Assembly: GCA_037200445.1 (NCBI GenBank)
Contig: JBBCGH010000001.1
Location: forward strand, 2,480,001 to 2,544,000
Source of the DNA: Alphaproteobacteria bacterium
GTDB taxonomy: Bacteria > Pseudomonadota > Alphaproteobacteria > Rhizobiales > Xanthobacteraceae
Direction of reading: 5' to 3'
Length of the DNA: 64,000 bases
Part shown: positions 1 through 7,861 of the stretch, piece after piece
Layout of the letters: each line of letters starts with the position of its first letter
Numbering within the stretch: the stretch's first letter is position 1
Position numbers and translations under genes: made by a program
Notes under the pieces: model-generated
What the model saw: only the letters and a program-made list of their open reading frames with translations
Databases searched by the model: none
Told to the model about the DNA's origin: nothing

Positions 1-1
1 G

Positions 2-1111
2 CACTGCTTCACCTGCGGCAAGGACGTGCTGGCGGCGAAGCGCATTGCCGAAGGCCTGACGGCGCGCGGCATCGCAGTGCTGCGCTTTGACTTCACCGGG
101 CTCGGCGCGAGCGAGGGTGAGTTCGCCAACACCAATTTTTCATCGAATGCCGCCGATCTCGTCGCGGCGGCGAACCATTTGCGCGAGATGTATCGCGCGC
201 CCGCGATCCTGATCGGCCACAGCCTCGGCGGCGCCGCGGTGCTGGCGGCCGCACAGCATTGCCCGGAGGCGAAAGCGGTGGTGACGATCGCGGCGCCGGC
301 CGATCCGGCGCACGTCACGGGCCTGTTCAGGGAGCATATCCTCGACATTCATGCCAAAGGCGAGGTGGAAGTTGCACTTGCCGGACGCCCGTTCCGCATC
401 CGCAAGGAATTTCTCGACGATGTCGCGGAGCGCAAACTGCACGATTGCCTCGCCAGGCTGCACAAGGCGTTGCTGGTGCTGCACTCGCCGACCGACGATC
501 TGGTCGGCATCGACAATGCGAGCGCGATCTTCGTCGCGGCGAAACATCCGAAGAGCTTCATCTCGCTCAGCGGTGCCGACCATCTGTTGAGCAAGCGTGC
601 CGATGCGGTCTACGTCGCTGACGTGATCGCGGCGTGGTCCGAGCGCTATCTCGACATGGTGCCGCAGCCCGATGAGATGCCGATCGAGGGTGTGCTCGTC
701 GCCGAGACCGGCAACGGAAAATTCGAGCAGTCGGTCGTTGTGGGGAAGTATCGCTATCTGGCCGACGAGCCGGTTTCGGTCGGGGGTAACGGGTCAGGCC
801 CAAGCCCCTACGAATATCTGCTCGCCGGCCTCGGCGCGTGCACGTCGATGACCATCCGCCTCTATGCCGGCCTCAAGAAGCTTCCGCTGAAGCGCGTCGC
901 CGTGCATCTGAAGCACGACAAGATCCATGCGGTCGATTGCGAGAATTGCGAGACCAAGGAAGGCAAGATCGATCGCATCGAGCGCGAGATCACGCTCGAC
1001 GGCGATCTCTCCGCCGAGCAGCGCGCGAAGCTGCTGGAGATCGCCGACAAGTGCCCGGTGCACCGCACGCTGCATTCGGAGATCGATATCCGCACTCGGG
1101 AAGCCGCATGA
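2..1111 (+). CDS. Alpha/beta hydrolase-OsmC fusion protein (5' partial)
   Basis: The reading frame is open from the window edge, so the N-terminus is missing; the first visible residues (HCFTCGKD) resemble the start of the family's hydrolase domain. The N-terminal part is a serine hydrolase fold with the nucleophile motif GHSLGG about 66 residues after the GTG at 26. The last ~140 residues form an OsmC/Ohr-like domain with the two cysteines expected for peroxide reduction (in GLGACTSM and DKCPVHRTL). The fusion is a known architecture; the OsmC part probably reduces organic hydroperoxides, while the hydrolase substrate is unknown. The stop overlaps the ATG of the next flavoprotein gene (ATGA), so the two are translationally coupled, which fits a joint redox or detoxification role. 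Confidence 0.88.
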   Translation, partial: HCFTCGKDVLAAKRIAEGLTARGIAVLRFDFTGLGASEGEFANTNFSSNAADLVAAANHLREMYRAPAILIGHSLGGAAVLAAAQHCPEAKAVVTIAAPADPAHVTGLFREHILDIHAKGEVEVALAGRPFRIRKEFLDDVAERKLHDCLARLHKALLVLHSPTDDLVGIDNASAIFVAAKHPKSFISLSGADHLLSKRADAVYVADVIAAWSERYLDMVPQPDEMPIEGVLVAETGNGKFEQSVVVGKYRYLADEPVSVGGNGSGPSPYEYLLAGLGACTSMTIRLYAGLKKLPLKRVAVHLKHDKIHAVDCENCETKEGKIDRIEREITLDGDLSAEQRAKLLEIADKCPVHRTLHSEIDIRTREAA

Positions 1112-2265
1112 TCGTCATCGTCGGGGCCGGGCAGGCGGCGGCGCAGCTCGTGCTGAGCCTGCGCCAGGGCGGCTACAAGGAGCCGATCCGCATGATCGGC
1201 GACGAGCCCTACGCGCCCTACCAGCGCCCGCCGCTGTCGAAGAAGTTTCTCACCGAGCGCCCGGCAGCCGACACGCTCTATTTCCGCCCGGAGAAATTCT
1301 GGGGCGAGCAGGGCGTCACCGCCGATTTCGGCGTGCCGGTTCTCTCCATCGACCGCGCGGCCAAGCGCGTGGCCCTCGCTGACGGCCACGCCGACTACCA
1401 GACCCTCTTTCTCGCGACCGGCACGCGGGCACGCGACTTGCCGCTGCCCGGCGCGCGCCTCGACGGCGTGTTCTCGCTGCGCAGGATCGACGACGTGCGC
1501 GCGCTGCGTGGCCCGATGGACGGTGCCAAACACATTGTGATCGTTGGTGGCGGCTACATCGGGCTCGAAGTTGCAGCGGTGGCGCGCAGGGAGGGGCGGG
1601 AGGTCACCGTGCTCGAAGCCGAGGAGCGCGTGATGAAGCGCGTGACCTCGCCGGTGATCTCGCACTTCATGCAGGACTTCCACCGCAATCGCGGTGTCGA
1701 CATCCGGCTCGGCGCGCGGCTCGCGGCGATCGAGGGCGGCGCCAAGGTGTCGCAGGTGAAGTTGTCCGACGGCACCGAATTGCCCGCCGATCTGGTGCTG
1801 CTCGCGGTCGGCGCCAGGCCGAACGACGATCTTGCCGCCGCGGCCGGGTTGGCTTGCGAGGATGGTATTGTGGTCGACACGCACGGCCAGACGGCCGATC
1901 CGTCGATTTTCGCTGCAGGCGATTGCACGCGCTTTCCGAGCAGGCGCTATGGCCGCAGGCTGCGGCTCGAATGCGTGCAGAATGCGATCGATCAGGCCAA
2001 GGCGGTCGCCGCGGTGCTGCTAGGGAAGCCGCAGCTCTACGATCCCGTGCCCTGGTTCTGGTCGGATCAATATGAGTTGAAGCTGCAGATGGCGGGCTTG
2101 AGCGACGGCTATGACGATGCGCAGACCGTCGGCGACGTGGCAGCGGCGCGCTTTTCGGTCGAGTACCGCCGGAACGGCAGGCTGATCGCGGTCGATGCCG
2201 TCAACGACGGCCGCGCCTACATGAGCGGCCGTAAGCGCATCGCGGAGGAGACGGCAGGAGCATGA
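1108..2265 (+). CDS. NAD(P)/FAD-dependent ferredoxin (rubredoxin) reductase family protein
   Basis: This 385-residue flavoprotein has the N-terminal FAD dinucleotide-binding motif VGAGQAAAQ, a second NAD(P)-binding motif VIVGGGYIGLEVAA near residue 140 and the C-terminal FAD motif FAAGDCTRF. The overall plan matches the AlkT/putidaredoxin-reductase group, which passes electrons from NAD(P)H to a small iron-sulfur protein. The start is the ATG overlapping the TGA of the upstream gene by four bases. No ferredoxin or oxygenase gene lies beside it, so its electron acceptor is unknown. The stop codon falls inside a palindromic intergenic repeat (2258-2330). Confidence 0.9.
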   Translation: MIVIVGAGQAAAQLVLSLRQGGYKEPIRMIGDEPYAPYQRPPLSKKFLTERPAADTLYFRPEKFWGEQGVTADFGVPVLSIDRAAKRVALADGHADYQTLFLATGTRARDLPLPGARLDGVFSLRRIDDVRALRGPMDGAKHIVIVGGGYIGLEVAAVARREGREVTVLEAEERVMKRVTSPVISHFMQDFHRNRGVDIRLGARLAAIEGGAKVSQVKLSDGTELPADLVLLAVGARPNDDLAAAAGLACEDGIVVDTHGQTADPSIFAAGDCTRFPSRRYGRRLRLECVQNAIDQAKAVAAVLLGKPQLYDPVPWFWSDQYELKLQMAGLSDGYDDAQTVGDVAAARFSVEYRRNGRLIAVDAVNDGRAYMSGRKRIAEETAGA

Positions 2266-2330
2266 TCCCGAAAAGCCTGTCCTCGACCTCGATCGGGGAT
2301 GGGAACCGGCTTTCGGACAAGATCATGCTC
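2258..2330. repeat. Palindromic intergenic repeat, family A copy 1
   Basis: The ends are inverted repeats GAGCATGATC and GATCATGCTC. The element overlaps the stop codon of the upstream reductase gene. Similar shorter elements, with a GCATGATC arm, a central CCGGTTCC-like part and a GATCATGC arm, lie at 4129, 33754 and 49283. Confidence 0.8.
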
Positions 2331-2335
2331 AAAGA

Positions 2336-2818
2336 CTACTTCTTCGAGCAGGGCTTTTCGTTCGAGCAGTTGTCGCCGATCACGCCGATCGCCTGAATCT
2401 CGATCAGCATGCCGGGCCGCGCCAGCCCGGTCACGGTGATCAGCGCGCTCGCCGGAAAATTCCCGTCCGGGAATATCTCTTTGCGGATCTCGACGAAGCG
2501 GTCGCCGTTGCGCACATCGGTGATGAACACCGTCATAGTGACCATGTTCTTCAAGGAGCCGCCCGCGCGTTGCAGCGTCTTGTCGATCAGCTTGAAGATG
2601 GTGCGGGCCTGCGCTTCGAAATTGCCGGCGATGTTGTTGCCATTCTCGTCGGTGAGCGTCGTTTGTCCCGCGAGATAGACCGTCCGGCCGCCCTCCGCGA
2701 TGACGGCGGGCGAAAAGGCGCGCGCCTTCTGCATATCGTTCTTTTCGAGGTATTCCACGGCGTTTGCGCTCCCGATCAGCAGGGCGGCGGATGCCAGAGC
2801 TGCGGCAAGACGCGTCAT
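2336..2818 (-). CDS. RidA (YjgF/YER057c) family protein with signal peptide
   Basis: From the ATG at 2818, which follows a GGGGAGC ribosome-binding site, the product is 160 residues and begins with a signal peptide (MTRLAAALASAALLIGSANA). The rest is a YjgF/RidA domain (YLAGQTTLTDENGN in the middle, ITVTGLARPGMLIEIQAIGV near the end). RidA proteins deaminate reactive enamine/imine intermediates. Export to the periplasm is unusual for the archetype but seen in subfamilies, so the function here is not certain. The in-frame extension to 2902 lacks a better start. Confidence 0.85.
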   Translation of the reverse strand: MTRLAAALASAALLIGSANAVEYLEKNDMQKARAFSPAVIAEGGRTVYLAGQTTLTDENGNNIAGNFEAQARTIFKLIDKTLQRAGGSLKNMVTMTVFITDVRNGDRFVEIRKEIFPDGNFPASALITVTGLARPGMLIEIQAIGVIGDNCSNEKPCSKK

Positions 2819-2904
2819 CGGATGTGCTCCCCTGCAATGGATCAACCAGCGCAACTGTGCGAAGCTTTCCATTCGGTCACAAGGGCCAAATGGGGAGATC
2901 ACCC

Positions 2905-3507
2905 ATGCCTGAATCGATCATGTATCACGACGGCAATCGTCAGCTGCAGGATCAGTTCGACAGCCGCCGTATCTCGGATCGCCTCGAAGAAAAGCTGACG
3001 CGCACCGCGTTCACGGCGGATGACAAGGCTTTCATCGAGAGCACGATCTATTTCTTCATGTCGACCGCCGACGCGGAAGGACGGCCGGACTGTTCGTTCA
3101 AGGGCGGCCCGCCCGGCTTCGTGCGTGTGACGGCGGACTCCGAACTTGCCTTCCCGGACTACGACGGCAACGGCATGTTCAAGAGCCTCGGCAACGTGCT
3201 GGTCAATCCGAATGTCGGATTGCTGTTCATCGACCTGCATGAGCGGCCGCGCCGGCTGCGCGTCAATGGCTCAGCGACGGTGTCGCGCGAGGACCCGCTC
3301 TTGGCCGAAACGGTCGGCGCGCAGATAATCGTGCGGGTCAAGGCGCGCGCGATCTTTCCCAATTGCCCGCGCTACATTCCGAAGATGCAGCTTGCCGAGC
3401 CTTCGGTCTACGTGCCGAAGCCCGGCAGCGATCCGGTGGAGCCCGCCTGGAAGGGCTTCGATCTCTTCAAGGGCTATGTGCACCCGCGCCAGCCGACGGC
3501 GCGCTGA
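2905..3507 (+). CDS. Pyridoxamine 5'-phosphate oxidase-like FMN-binding protein
   Basis: The 200-residue product has the split-barrel flavin-binding pattern of PNPOx-like proteins (FFMSTADAEGRPDCSFKGG, then a beta-rich core with GNGMFKSLGNVLVNPNVGLLF). Such proteins bind FMN or F420 and reduce varied substrates; this one cannot be assigned to vitamin B6 synthesis. The start at 2905 follows GGGGAGATCACCC, whereas a longer frame starting at 2764 would overlap the divergent RidA gene. It lies 23 bp before the dioxygenase gene and may share its transcript. Confidence 0.85.
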   Translation: MPESIMYHDGNRQLQDQFDSRRISDRLEEKLTRTAFTADDKAFIESTIYFFMSTADAEGRPDCSFKGGPPGFVRVTADSELAFPDYDGNGMFKSLGNVLVNPNVGLLFIDLHERPRRLRVNGSATVSREDPLLAETVGAQIIVRVKARAIFPNCPRYIPKMQLAEPSVYVPKPGSDPVEPAWKGFDLFKGYVHPRQPTAR

Positions 3508-3530
3508 CGCCATCCCTTAGGGAGCAACCC

Positions 3531-4124
3531 ATGACCGACTTCCTTACCCGGCGCTGTGTGCTGACTTCCGGCGTGCTGGCCGCAGGCGGTCTGCTTTCCC
3601 TCGACGAGGCGCTTGCGCAGGCACCGCTCAATCCAACGCCCGAATGCCATGATGGCGACGCGGCGACCTTGCGTCAGACCGAGGGTCCCTTCTTCAAGCC
3701 ATCCTCGCCCGAACGCGTTGAGCTCATCGAACCCGGCACGGCGGGGCAGCCGATCGAGCTTGTCGGCTTCGTGCTCACCCGCGGCTGCAAACCCTTGCCG
3801 GACGCAATTGTCGACCTCTGGCAGGCCGACAGCAAAGGCGATTACGACAATTCAGGCTTTCGCCTGCGCGGACATCAGCGTGCGGATGCCGAGGGGCGCT
3901 ATCGGTTTCGCACCATCGTTCCGGGCGCCTACGAGGGCCGCACGCGCCACTTCCATGTGAAGGTTGCGCCGCCTGCCGGACGGCTCTTAACGACGCAGCT
4001 CTATTTCCCGGGCGAACCGAAGAACCAGAAGGACGGCCTGTTCCGCCGCGAGCTGTTGATGCGCACCGCGAAAAACCAGGGATGGCTCGCCGGGCGCTTC
4101 GATTTCGTGCTCGATATCAAATAG
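3531..4124 (+). CDS. Secreted intradiol ring-cleavage dioxygenase-like protein
   Basis: This 197-residue protein starts with a twin-arginine-like signal (TRRCVLTSGVLAAGGLL). The catalytic domain keeps the four non-haem Fe(III) ligands of protocatechuate 3,4-dioxygenases at about Tyr105, Tyr134, His140 and His142 (GDYDNSGF; GAYEGRTRHFHVKV). Catechol-type rings are the family's substrates, and exported members are often of unknown substrate. It is shorter than classical PcaG/PcaH subunits. The start follows TTAGGGAGCAACCC. No pcaGH partner is adjacent, although an enol-lactonase-like gene lies at 4865. Confidence 0.87.
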   Translation: MTDFLTRRCVLTSGVLAAGGLLSLDEALAQAPLNPTPECHDGDAATLRQTEGPFFKPSSPERVELIEPGTAGQPIELVGFVLTRGCKPLPDAIVDLWQADSKGDYDNSGFRLRGHQRADAEGRYRFRTIVPGAYEGRTRHFHVKVAPPAGRLLTTQLYFPGEPKNQKDGLFRRELLMRTAKNQGWLAGRFDFVLDIK

Positions 4125-4128
4125 TTTT

Positions 4129-4177
4129 CCGCATGATCTTTTCCGGAAACCGGTTCCCGCGTTTCGGGATCATGCGG
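4129..4177. repeat. Palindromic intergenic repeat, family A copy 2
   Basis: The arms CCGCATGATC and GATCATGCGG enclose a core reading TTTTCCGGAAACCGGTTCCC. It sits between the dioxygenase gene and the gpt-like gene. Confidence 0.8.
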
Positions 4178-4207
4178 TAGAACCTCCGCGCAGGCAGGGG
4201 AAAGCGA

Positions 4208-4717
4208 ATGGCCGAAGCGCAGACAGCCCAGAGGGCATTTCAGGTTTCGTGGGATCAGTTGCATCGCGACGCGCGCGCGCTCGCATGGCGATTGTCATCG
4301 GTCGGCCATTTCGAGGCGATCGTCTGCGTCACGCGCGGCGGGCTGGTGCCGGCCGGGATCGTGGCACGCGAGCTGGAAATCCGGCTGATCGAGACGGTGT
4401 GCGTGGCGAGCTATCACGACTACCAGACGCAAGGGTCGATGAGTGTGCTCAAGGACGTCGCCGACTCGATCAAGAAAATCGGCGGCGGAGGCGGGCAGGG
4501 CGTGCTGATCGTCGATGATCTCGTCGACACCGGAAAGACCGCAAAGATCGTGCGCGACATCCTGCCGAAGGCGCACTTCGCGACCGTTTATGCCAAGCCG
4601 ATGGGCCGGCCGATGGTCGATACCTTCATCACCGAGGTGTCGCAGGACACCTGGATCTATTTCCCGTGGGACACGGGCCTCGCGTTCCAGCCGCCGATCC
4701 GCAACGGTGCTTCCTGA
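4208..4717 (+). CDS. gpt: Xanthine phosphoribosyltransferase (Gpt-like)
   Basis: The 169-residue product has the type I phosphoribosyltransferase PRPP-binding motif [14 protein letters not shown] near residue 100, and an N-terminal [19 protein letters not shown] segment like that of bacterial Gpt. It is expected to make XMP or GMP from the base and PRPP in purine salvage, in the cytoplasm. Length and motif spacing fit the family. A GGCAGGGGAAAGCGA stretch precedes the ATG. It is flanked by two repeat elements, so it is probably transcribed alone. Confidence 0.9.
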   Translation: MAEAQTAQRAFQVSWDQLHRDARALAWRLSSVGHFEAIVCVTRGGLVPAGIVARELEIRLIETVCVASYHDYQTQGSMSVLKDVADSIKKIGGGGGQGVLIVDDLVDTGKTAKIVRDILPKAHFATVYAKPMGRPMVDTFITEVSQDTWIYFPWDTGLAFQPPIRNGAS

Positions 4718-4720
4718 ACG

Positions 4721-4851
4721 GTGTCCCGCACGCGATGCAGCGCTCCTTAGCGGTGCATCGCAGATGCGGGACCGCCCGAAACTCCGCTCTGAATGTTTGG
4801 CGATCCCGGGTCTGCAGCGCACTACTGCGCATTGCGCTGCGCCCGGGACAC
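4721..4851. repeat. Palindromic intergenic element, family B copy 1
   Basis: The segment runs from GTGTCCCGCACGCGATGCAG to GCGCTGCGCCCGGGACAC and can fold end to end. A related copy in the opposite orientation lies at 45582-45704. It fills the gap between gpt and the enol-lactonase gene. Confidence 0.78.
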
Positions 4852-4864
4852 ACGAGGAGAGACA

Positions 4865-5647
4865 ATGAAGATCAAAGCCAACGGCATCGCGATTAACTAC
4901 ACAGTGGACGGCGAGCGGGACGAATGGCTCGTGCTCTCGAACTCGCTCGCCACCAATCTTTCGATGTGGGACGCGCAGGCGCGCGAATTCTCAGGCTCGT
5001 TTCGCGTGCTGCGCTACGACCAGCGCGGGCACGACAAAACCGACGCGCCTCCCGGCCGCTACAGCTTCGACACGCTGATCGCTGATGCGCTCGCGCTGAT
5101 GGATGCGCTGCACATCGAGCGCGCCAATTTCTGCGGGCTTTCGATGGGCGGCGCGACCGCGCTAGGGCTGGCGCAGCGCCATCCCGACCGCATCGCGCGC
5201 GCGATCGTGTGCGATTCCGGCTGCGCCTCGACGCCGCAAAGCGCCCAGCAGTGGGAGGAACGCATCGCTGCCGCGCAGGAAGGCGGCATGGAGCCGCTGG
5301 TTGAGCCGACGGTGGCGCGCTGGTTTCCGCCCGACGTCGTCGCGAAGAACCCGCACGATCTCGACACGGTGCGCGCGATGATCCGCACGACGCCGGTCAA
5401 CGGCTTCATCGGATGTGCTGCGGCGCTTGCCGATCACGACTTTCGCTCCGGCGTCGCGGCGACAAAGCCGCCGGTGCTGTTTCTCGCCGGCGAGAAGGAT
5501 GCGGGCGGGGCTGTGCCGACAGCGATGAAGTCTCTGAATCAGGCGCTGCCCGGCTCGCGCTATGTGGAGCTTGCCGGGGCCGGGCACATCTCCAACCTCG
5601 ATGACCCGGCCGGGTTTAATCGCGCAATACGAGAGTTTCTGCGCTAA
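4865..5647 (+). CDS. pcaD: 3-oxoadipate enol-lactonase-like alpha/beta hydrolase
   Basis: The 260-residue alpha/beta hydrolase has the nucleophile elbow GLSMGGATALGLA, an oxyanion-hole region near LSNSLATNLSMWD and a C-terminal GAGHISNLDDP with the catalytic His. These features, including the NSLATNLSMWD start and ending in IREFLR, match PcaD, which opens 3-oxoadipate enol-lactone in the beta-ketoadipate pathway. The start at 4865 follows GAGGAGAGACA. The other pca genes are not next to it, so an isolated paralogue acting on another ester is possible. Confidence 0.85.
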   Translation: MKIKANGIAINYTVDGERDEWLVLSNSLATNLSMWDAQAREFSGSFRVLRYDQRGHDKTDAPPGRYSFDTLIADALALMDALHIERANFCGLSMGGATALGLAQRHPDRIARAIVCDSGCASTPQSAQQWEERIAAAQEGGMEPLVEPTVARWFPPDVVAKNPHDLDTVRAMIRTTPVNGFIGCAAALADHDFRSGVAATKPPVLFLAGEKDAGGAVPTAMKSLNQALPGSRYVELAGAGHISNLDDPAGFNRAIREFLR

Positions 5648-5778
5648 CGGACGCTCAGCGCTGTCTTCACGTGCCAGCCCAGCGTGGAGAGCGTCGGCCC
5701 GACGTGATTGAGCACGCGCGGCGGGTCGTAGAGTGCGCCGGAGACGAACAGCACGAAAAGAATCATCAGCTTGGACAT
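5644..5778 (-). CDS. Small hypothetical protein (44 aa) with N-terminal hydrophobic segment
   Basis: This short frame starts with ATG at 5778, preceded by GAGGTCGCC, and begins MSKLMILFVLFVSGALYDPP, a single hydrophobic segment followed by a short polar tail (HVKTALSVR). It could be a secreted or membrane micropeptide. The 3' end overlaps the enol-lactonase gene by four bases, tail to tail. I do not recognise a family; the evidence is only the ribosome-binding site and the signal-like N-terminus. Confidence 0.45.
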   Translation of the reverse strand: MSKLMILFVLFVSGALYDPPRVLNHVGPTLSTLGWHVKTALSVR

Positions 5779-6140
5779 GGCGACCTCGATCGTACGGGGT
5801 TGAGCGAGGGAGCCCTCCTGCCCGAAGGGCTTCCCGCATGGTCAACGTCGATCGGCGAACGGTCTTGCCGGATTCTCCTCGCAGCGGCTCGTTATGCCAA
5901 CGCTTCCCGTCTTCCGGTTCAACAGCATCCGCGGAGGTTCGCCTGCTGTCGCGATGACGAAGCGTTCAAGTGAGATCGCTGCTTTACGGCTTCCGGTCCA
6001 TCAACTGCCCGCGCTGTTCTTTGCTTCAGCCGCACCCGCGGGGTCGCATTCGACACCGCCTGCCCGTCGCAAGATCAAGCGCCCAGTTTCCGGTTCGCCC
6101 GGTACTTCCAGTGGCATTCAGTCAGTTCAGCAGAGAAAGA
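5779..6140. other. Non-coding stretch, no feature recognised
   Basis: About 360 bases lie between the 44-aa frame and the 95-aa protein gene. Open frames here lack ribosome-binding sites and have no codon pattern like their neighbours. I see no clear hairpin terminator or repeat. Confidence 0.5.
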
Positions 6141-6428
6141 TCAGGCGGCGGCGCGAAGCTCGGCAACCTCGCCGACCTGCAGCTGCCAGGCTGCGAGCGT
6201 GGCTTTGGCCTGCCGCTCGATCACCGGGCGCATGTTTTCGAGAAGACGGATCGCGGCTTCGCGATAGCTTTCCACCGCCTCGATGGTGAGCTCGGACGGG
6301 CCGCGATCGATGAATTCGAGCGCGACGTCGAGCAACGGCACGCACTCCGTGATCGTTGTCGTCTTGGAACGCGCGAAGCGGGTGGCTGCGACGTCATAGG
6401 CGTCGGCGATCGGCTGGATATTGGGCAT
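6141..6428 (-). CDS. Hypothetical helical protein (95 aa)
   Basis: The ATG at 6428 follows a strong GGAGGTTCTGAA ribosome-binding site, which decides against the upstream start at 6479. The product (MPNIQPIADAYDVAATRFAR...) looks entirely alpha-helical, ends in an Ala-rich VAELRAAA and has no signal peptide or Cys. The pattern is loosely like small phasin-like or structural helical proteins, but I cannot assign a family. It is divergent from the cupin gene, with about 317 bp between them. Confidence 0.65.
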   Translation of the reverse strand: MPNIQPIADAYDVAATRFARSKTTTITECVPLLDVALEFIDRGPSELTIEAVESYREAAIRLLENMRPVIERQAKATLAAWQLQVGEVAELRAAA

Positions 6429-6745
6429 TTCAGAACCTCCGTGCCAGGTATCGAAAGACACGGGGAGGCTATCACGCAAGCCGCGTGTGTAAAGCGTAAC
6501 TTATTGAAATATCTCAGTAATTTCGAGCGGTCGCGGTTCCGTCAAGCTCCTGACAGGACGACAGTTTTCGCCTAAGGCGAGATTTTTCGCCAGCGTTTCC
6601 GTCAAGTTCCGTTAGCAGATCGCTAATACTGGCATACCTTTTCGCAGCCCGGGCAAGCCCACTGCGATGCGGAAAACCAGTCCGGGCGCCGCGACGAGAG
6701 CGCCCGCGCGCGCTATCATGGCGCCAACGGACGACGGAGGAGACC
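6429..6745. other. Divergent intergenic region with 14-bp direct repeats
   Basis: This region separates the divergent 95-aa protein and cupin genes. It starts with an AT-rich stretch (TAACTTATTGAAATATCTCAG, 6498-6518) that could carry promoters. Two near-identical 14-mers, TTCCGTCAAGCTCC at 6537 and TTCCGTCAAGTTCC at 6597, are exactly 60 bp apart. A small TCGCC-TAA-GGCGA hairpin followed by GATTTTT lies between them. Confidence 0.5.
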
Positions 6746-7210
6746 ATGGATGCGGTGACGCCAAAGGGCGAGAAGCAGACCGGCATTGAGGGCCATTCGC
6801 ACATCGTGCGGCCGGCCGAGATGGACTGGCGGCCGACGAGTTTCCCCGGCTGCGAGGCAAAGCCGCTTTACGTCGACGCCAAGAACGGCATTGCGACGCT
6901 GCTGATGAAGTTCGCCCCCGGCGCGGTGCTGCCCGACCACGAGCACGTCATGGTCGAGCAGACCTACGTGATCTCCGGGACGCTGGTCGACAAGGAAGGC
7001 CCGGCCGAGGGGCTCACCGTCGGCCCCGGCGAGTTCGTCTGGCGCGAGCCCGGCAGTCGCCATGCGGCGACCACGCCCGAGGGCGGGCTGATGATCGCGA
7101 TGTTCCAGATCCCGAACAAGTTCTTCCAGAAGGACGGCCGCGTCACCGACCAGCACGGCCACGACTGGGACGAGATCTGGGGCGCGATCGGCTTACGGCG
7201 CGCCGGATAG
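6746..7210 (+). CDS. Cupin domain protein (ChrR-type)
   Basis: The 154-residue product is a single cupin barrel with metal-ligand motifs LPDHEHVMVEQTYVISG and PGEFVWREPGSRH. It resembles the C-terminal cupin of ChrR-type anti-sigma factors and acetylacetone-cleaving-like enzymes. Stand-alone members are cytoplasmic metal-binding proteins of uncertain reaction. The ATG at 6746 follows GACGGAGGAGACC. No sigma factor gene adjoins it, so an anti-sigma role is not supported. Confidence 0.82.
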   Translation: MDAVTPKGEKQTGIEGHSHIVRPAEMDWRPTSFPGCEAKPLYVDAKNGIATLLMKFAPGAVLPDHEHVMVEQTYVISGTLVDKEGPAEGLTVGPGEFVWREPGSRHAATTPEGGLMIAMFQIPNKFFQKDGRVTDQHGHDWDEIWGAIGLRRAG

Positions 7211-7258
7211 CGCGCGCGGGCTGGGTAGCGCGACGGAACGCTGGTTCACACTCCCGAC

Positions 7259-7400
7259 CTCATCCTGAGGAGCGATCCATAGCGCGTCGAAGACGCGCGT
7301 AACCGCGCTTATGGGCCGCGTCTCGAAGGATGGCGGCAGGCTCGGCTCCGGGCCATGGTTCGAGACGCCGCCTTCGGCGGCTCGAACCATGAGGGCTGAG
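7259..7400. repeat. Intergenic palindromic element (CTCATCCTGAGGAGC type)
   Basis: The stretch begins CTCATCCTGAGGAGC, contains CGCGTCTCGAAGGATGGC and ends in a hairpin at 7354-7391 whose arms are CATGGTTCGA and TCGAACCATG around GCCGCC/GGCGGC. This wording is typical of dispersed intergenic elements of Bradyrhizobium-like genomes. It occupies the gap between the cupin gene and tRNA-Leu. Confidence 0.65.
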
Positions 7401-7457
7401 CACGGATGACCGCCCGTTTCTGTTTCGGGCACGGCGGCGTGCTAGACAAGGAATCGC

Positions 7458-7543
7458 GCGGGCGTGGCGGAACGGTAGACGCAAGGGACTTAAAATCCCT
7501 CGGGGTTACTCCCGTGCCGGTTCGAGTCCGGCCGCCCGCACCA
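7458..7543 (+). tRNA. tRNA-Leu (anticodon UAA), CCA encoded
   Basis: The acceptor arms GCGGGCG and CGCCCGC pair perfectly, followed by discriminator A and an encoded CCA. The anticodon arm AGGGA-CTTAAAA-TCCCT presents TAA at positions 34-36. A long variable arm (CGGG-GTTACT-CCCG), typical of class II tRNAs, precedes a T arm with TTCGAGTC. The tRNA decodes UUA leucine codons. Its 3' end is repeated at 10321-10347. Confidence 0.96.
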
Positions 7544-7544
7544 G
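7518..7544 (+). repeat. Direct repeat, attL-like (3' end of tRNA-Leu)
   Basis: The last 27 bases of the tRNA plus one (CGGTTCGAGTCCGGCC... to CACCAG) recur at 10321-10347 with two mismatches, including an exact 16-base 3' block CGGCCGCCCGCACCAG. A tRNA 3' end is the classic integration target of genomic islands. Confidence 0.65.
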
Positions 7545-7618
7545 CCGTCATTGTGGCGCAGGCCAACGGTGCTAACGTCACCAAACTGCGCGCCTAAGGG
7601 CGAGCCCGCCAACCAGGG
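7544..7618 (+). repeat. 75-bp duplicated segment, copy 1
   Basis: Starting right after the tRNA CCA, the sequence GCCGTCATTGTGGCGCAGG... is repeated at 9196-9270. The first 33 bases are identical and scattered differences follow. Copy 2 is the immediate upstream region of the small secreted protein gene at 9282. Confidence 0.85.
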
Positions 7619-7675
7619 CGGTCTACTGCCGGGCCAAAATGAAAAACATGTGCCGATAAACAGGAGAGAAACGGG

Positions 7676-7789
7676 ATGAAGCGTCGCCGCCGAGCGGTTG
7701 CTTGCCGGAAAGGGTTGGCTGCCGTCTTTGTTTCGCAAGCTCAACGATCTACTCAGCAACCCAGCGCGGCGGCGACGCCGCGCCGCTAG
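7676..7789 (+). CDS. Possible short basic peptide ORF (37 aa)
   Basis: An ATG follows CAGGAGAGAAACGGG, a leader that resembles the one before the 9282 gene (CAGGGAGAGAAGCGA). The product begins MKRRRRAVACRKGLAAVF and is highly basic. It may be the remains of a second copy of the 9282-type gene whose coding part was lost or replaced. Evidence is limited to the leader resemblance. Confidence 0.2.
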   Translation: MKRRRRAVACRKGLAAVFVSQAQRSTQQPSAAATPRR

Positions 7790-7861
7790 ATGCCGCATAT
7801 TCAAGTTTCTGCCGGAGCTTCGCCGCGGGCCGCGATCAATTCTCCAGCGCGTCGTCAAACC

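Noticed and set aside
862-1884. A long minus-strand frame opposite the ferredoxin-reductase gene
   Set aside because: It lies wholly within the plus-strand coding region, lacks a ribosome-binding site and gives an Arg-rich, low-information protein.
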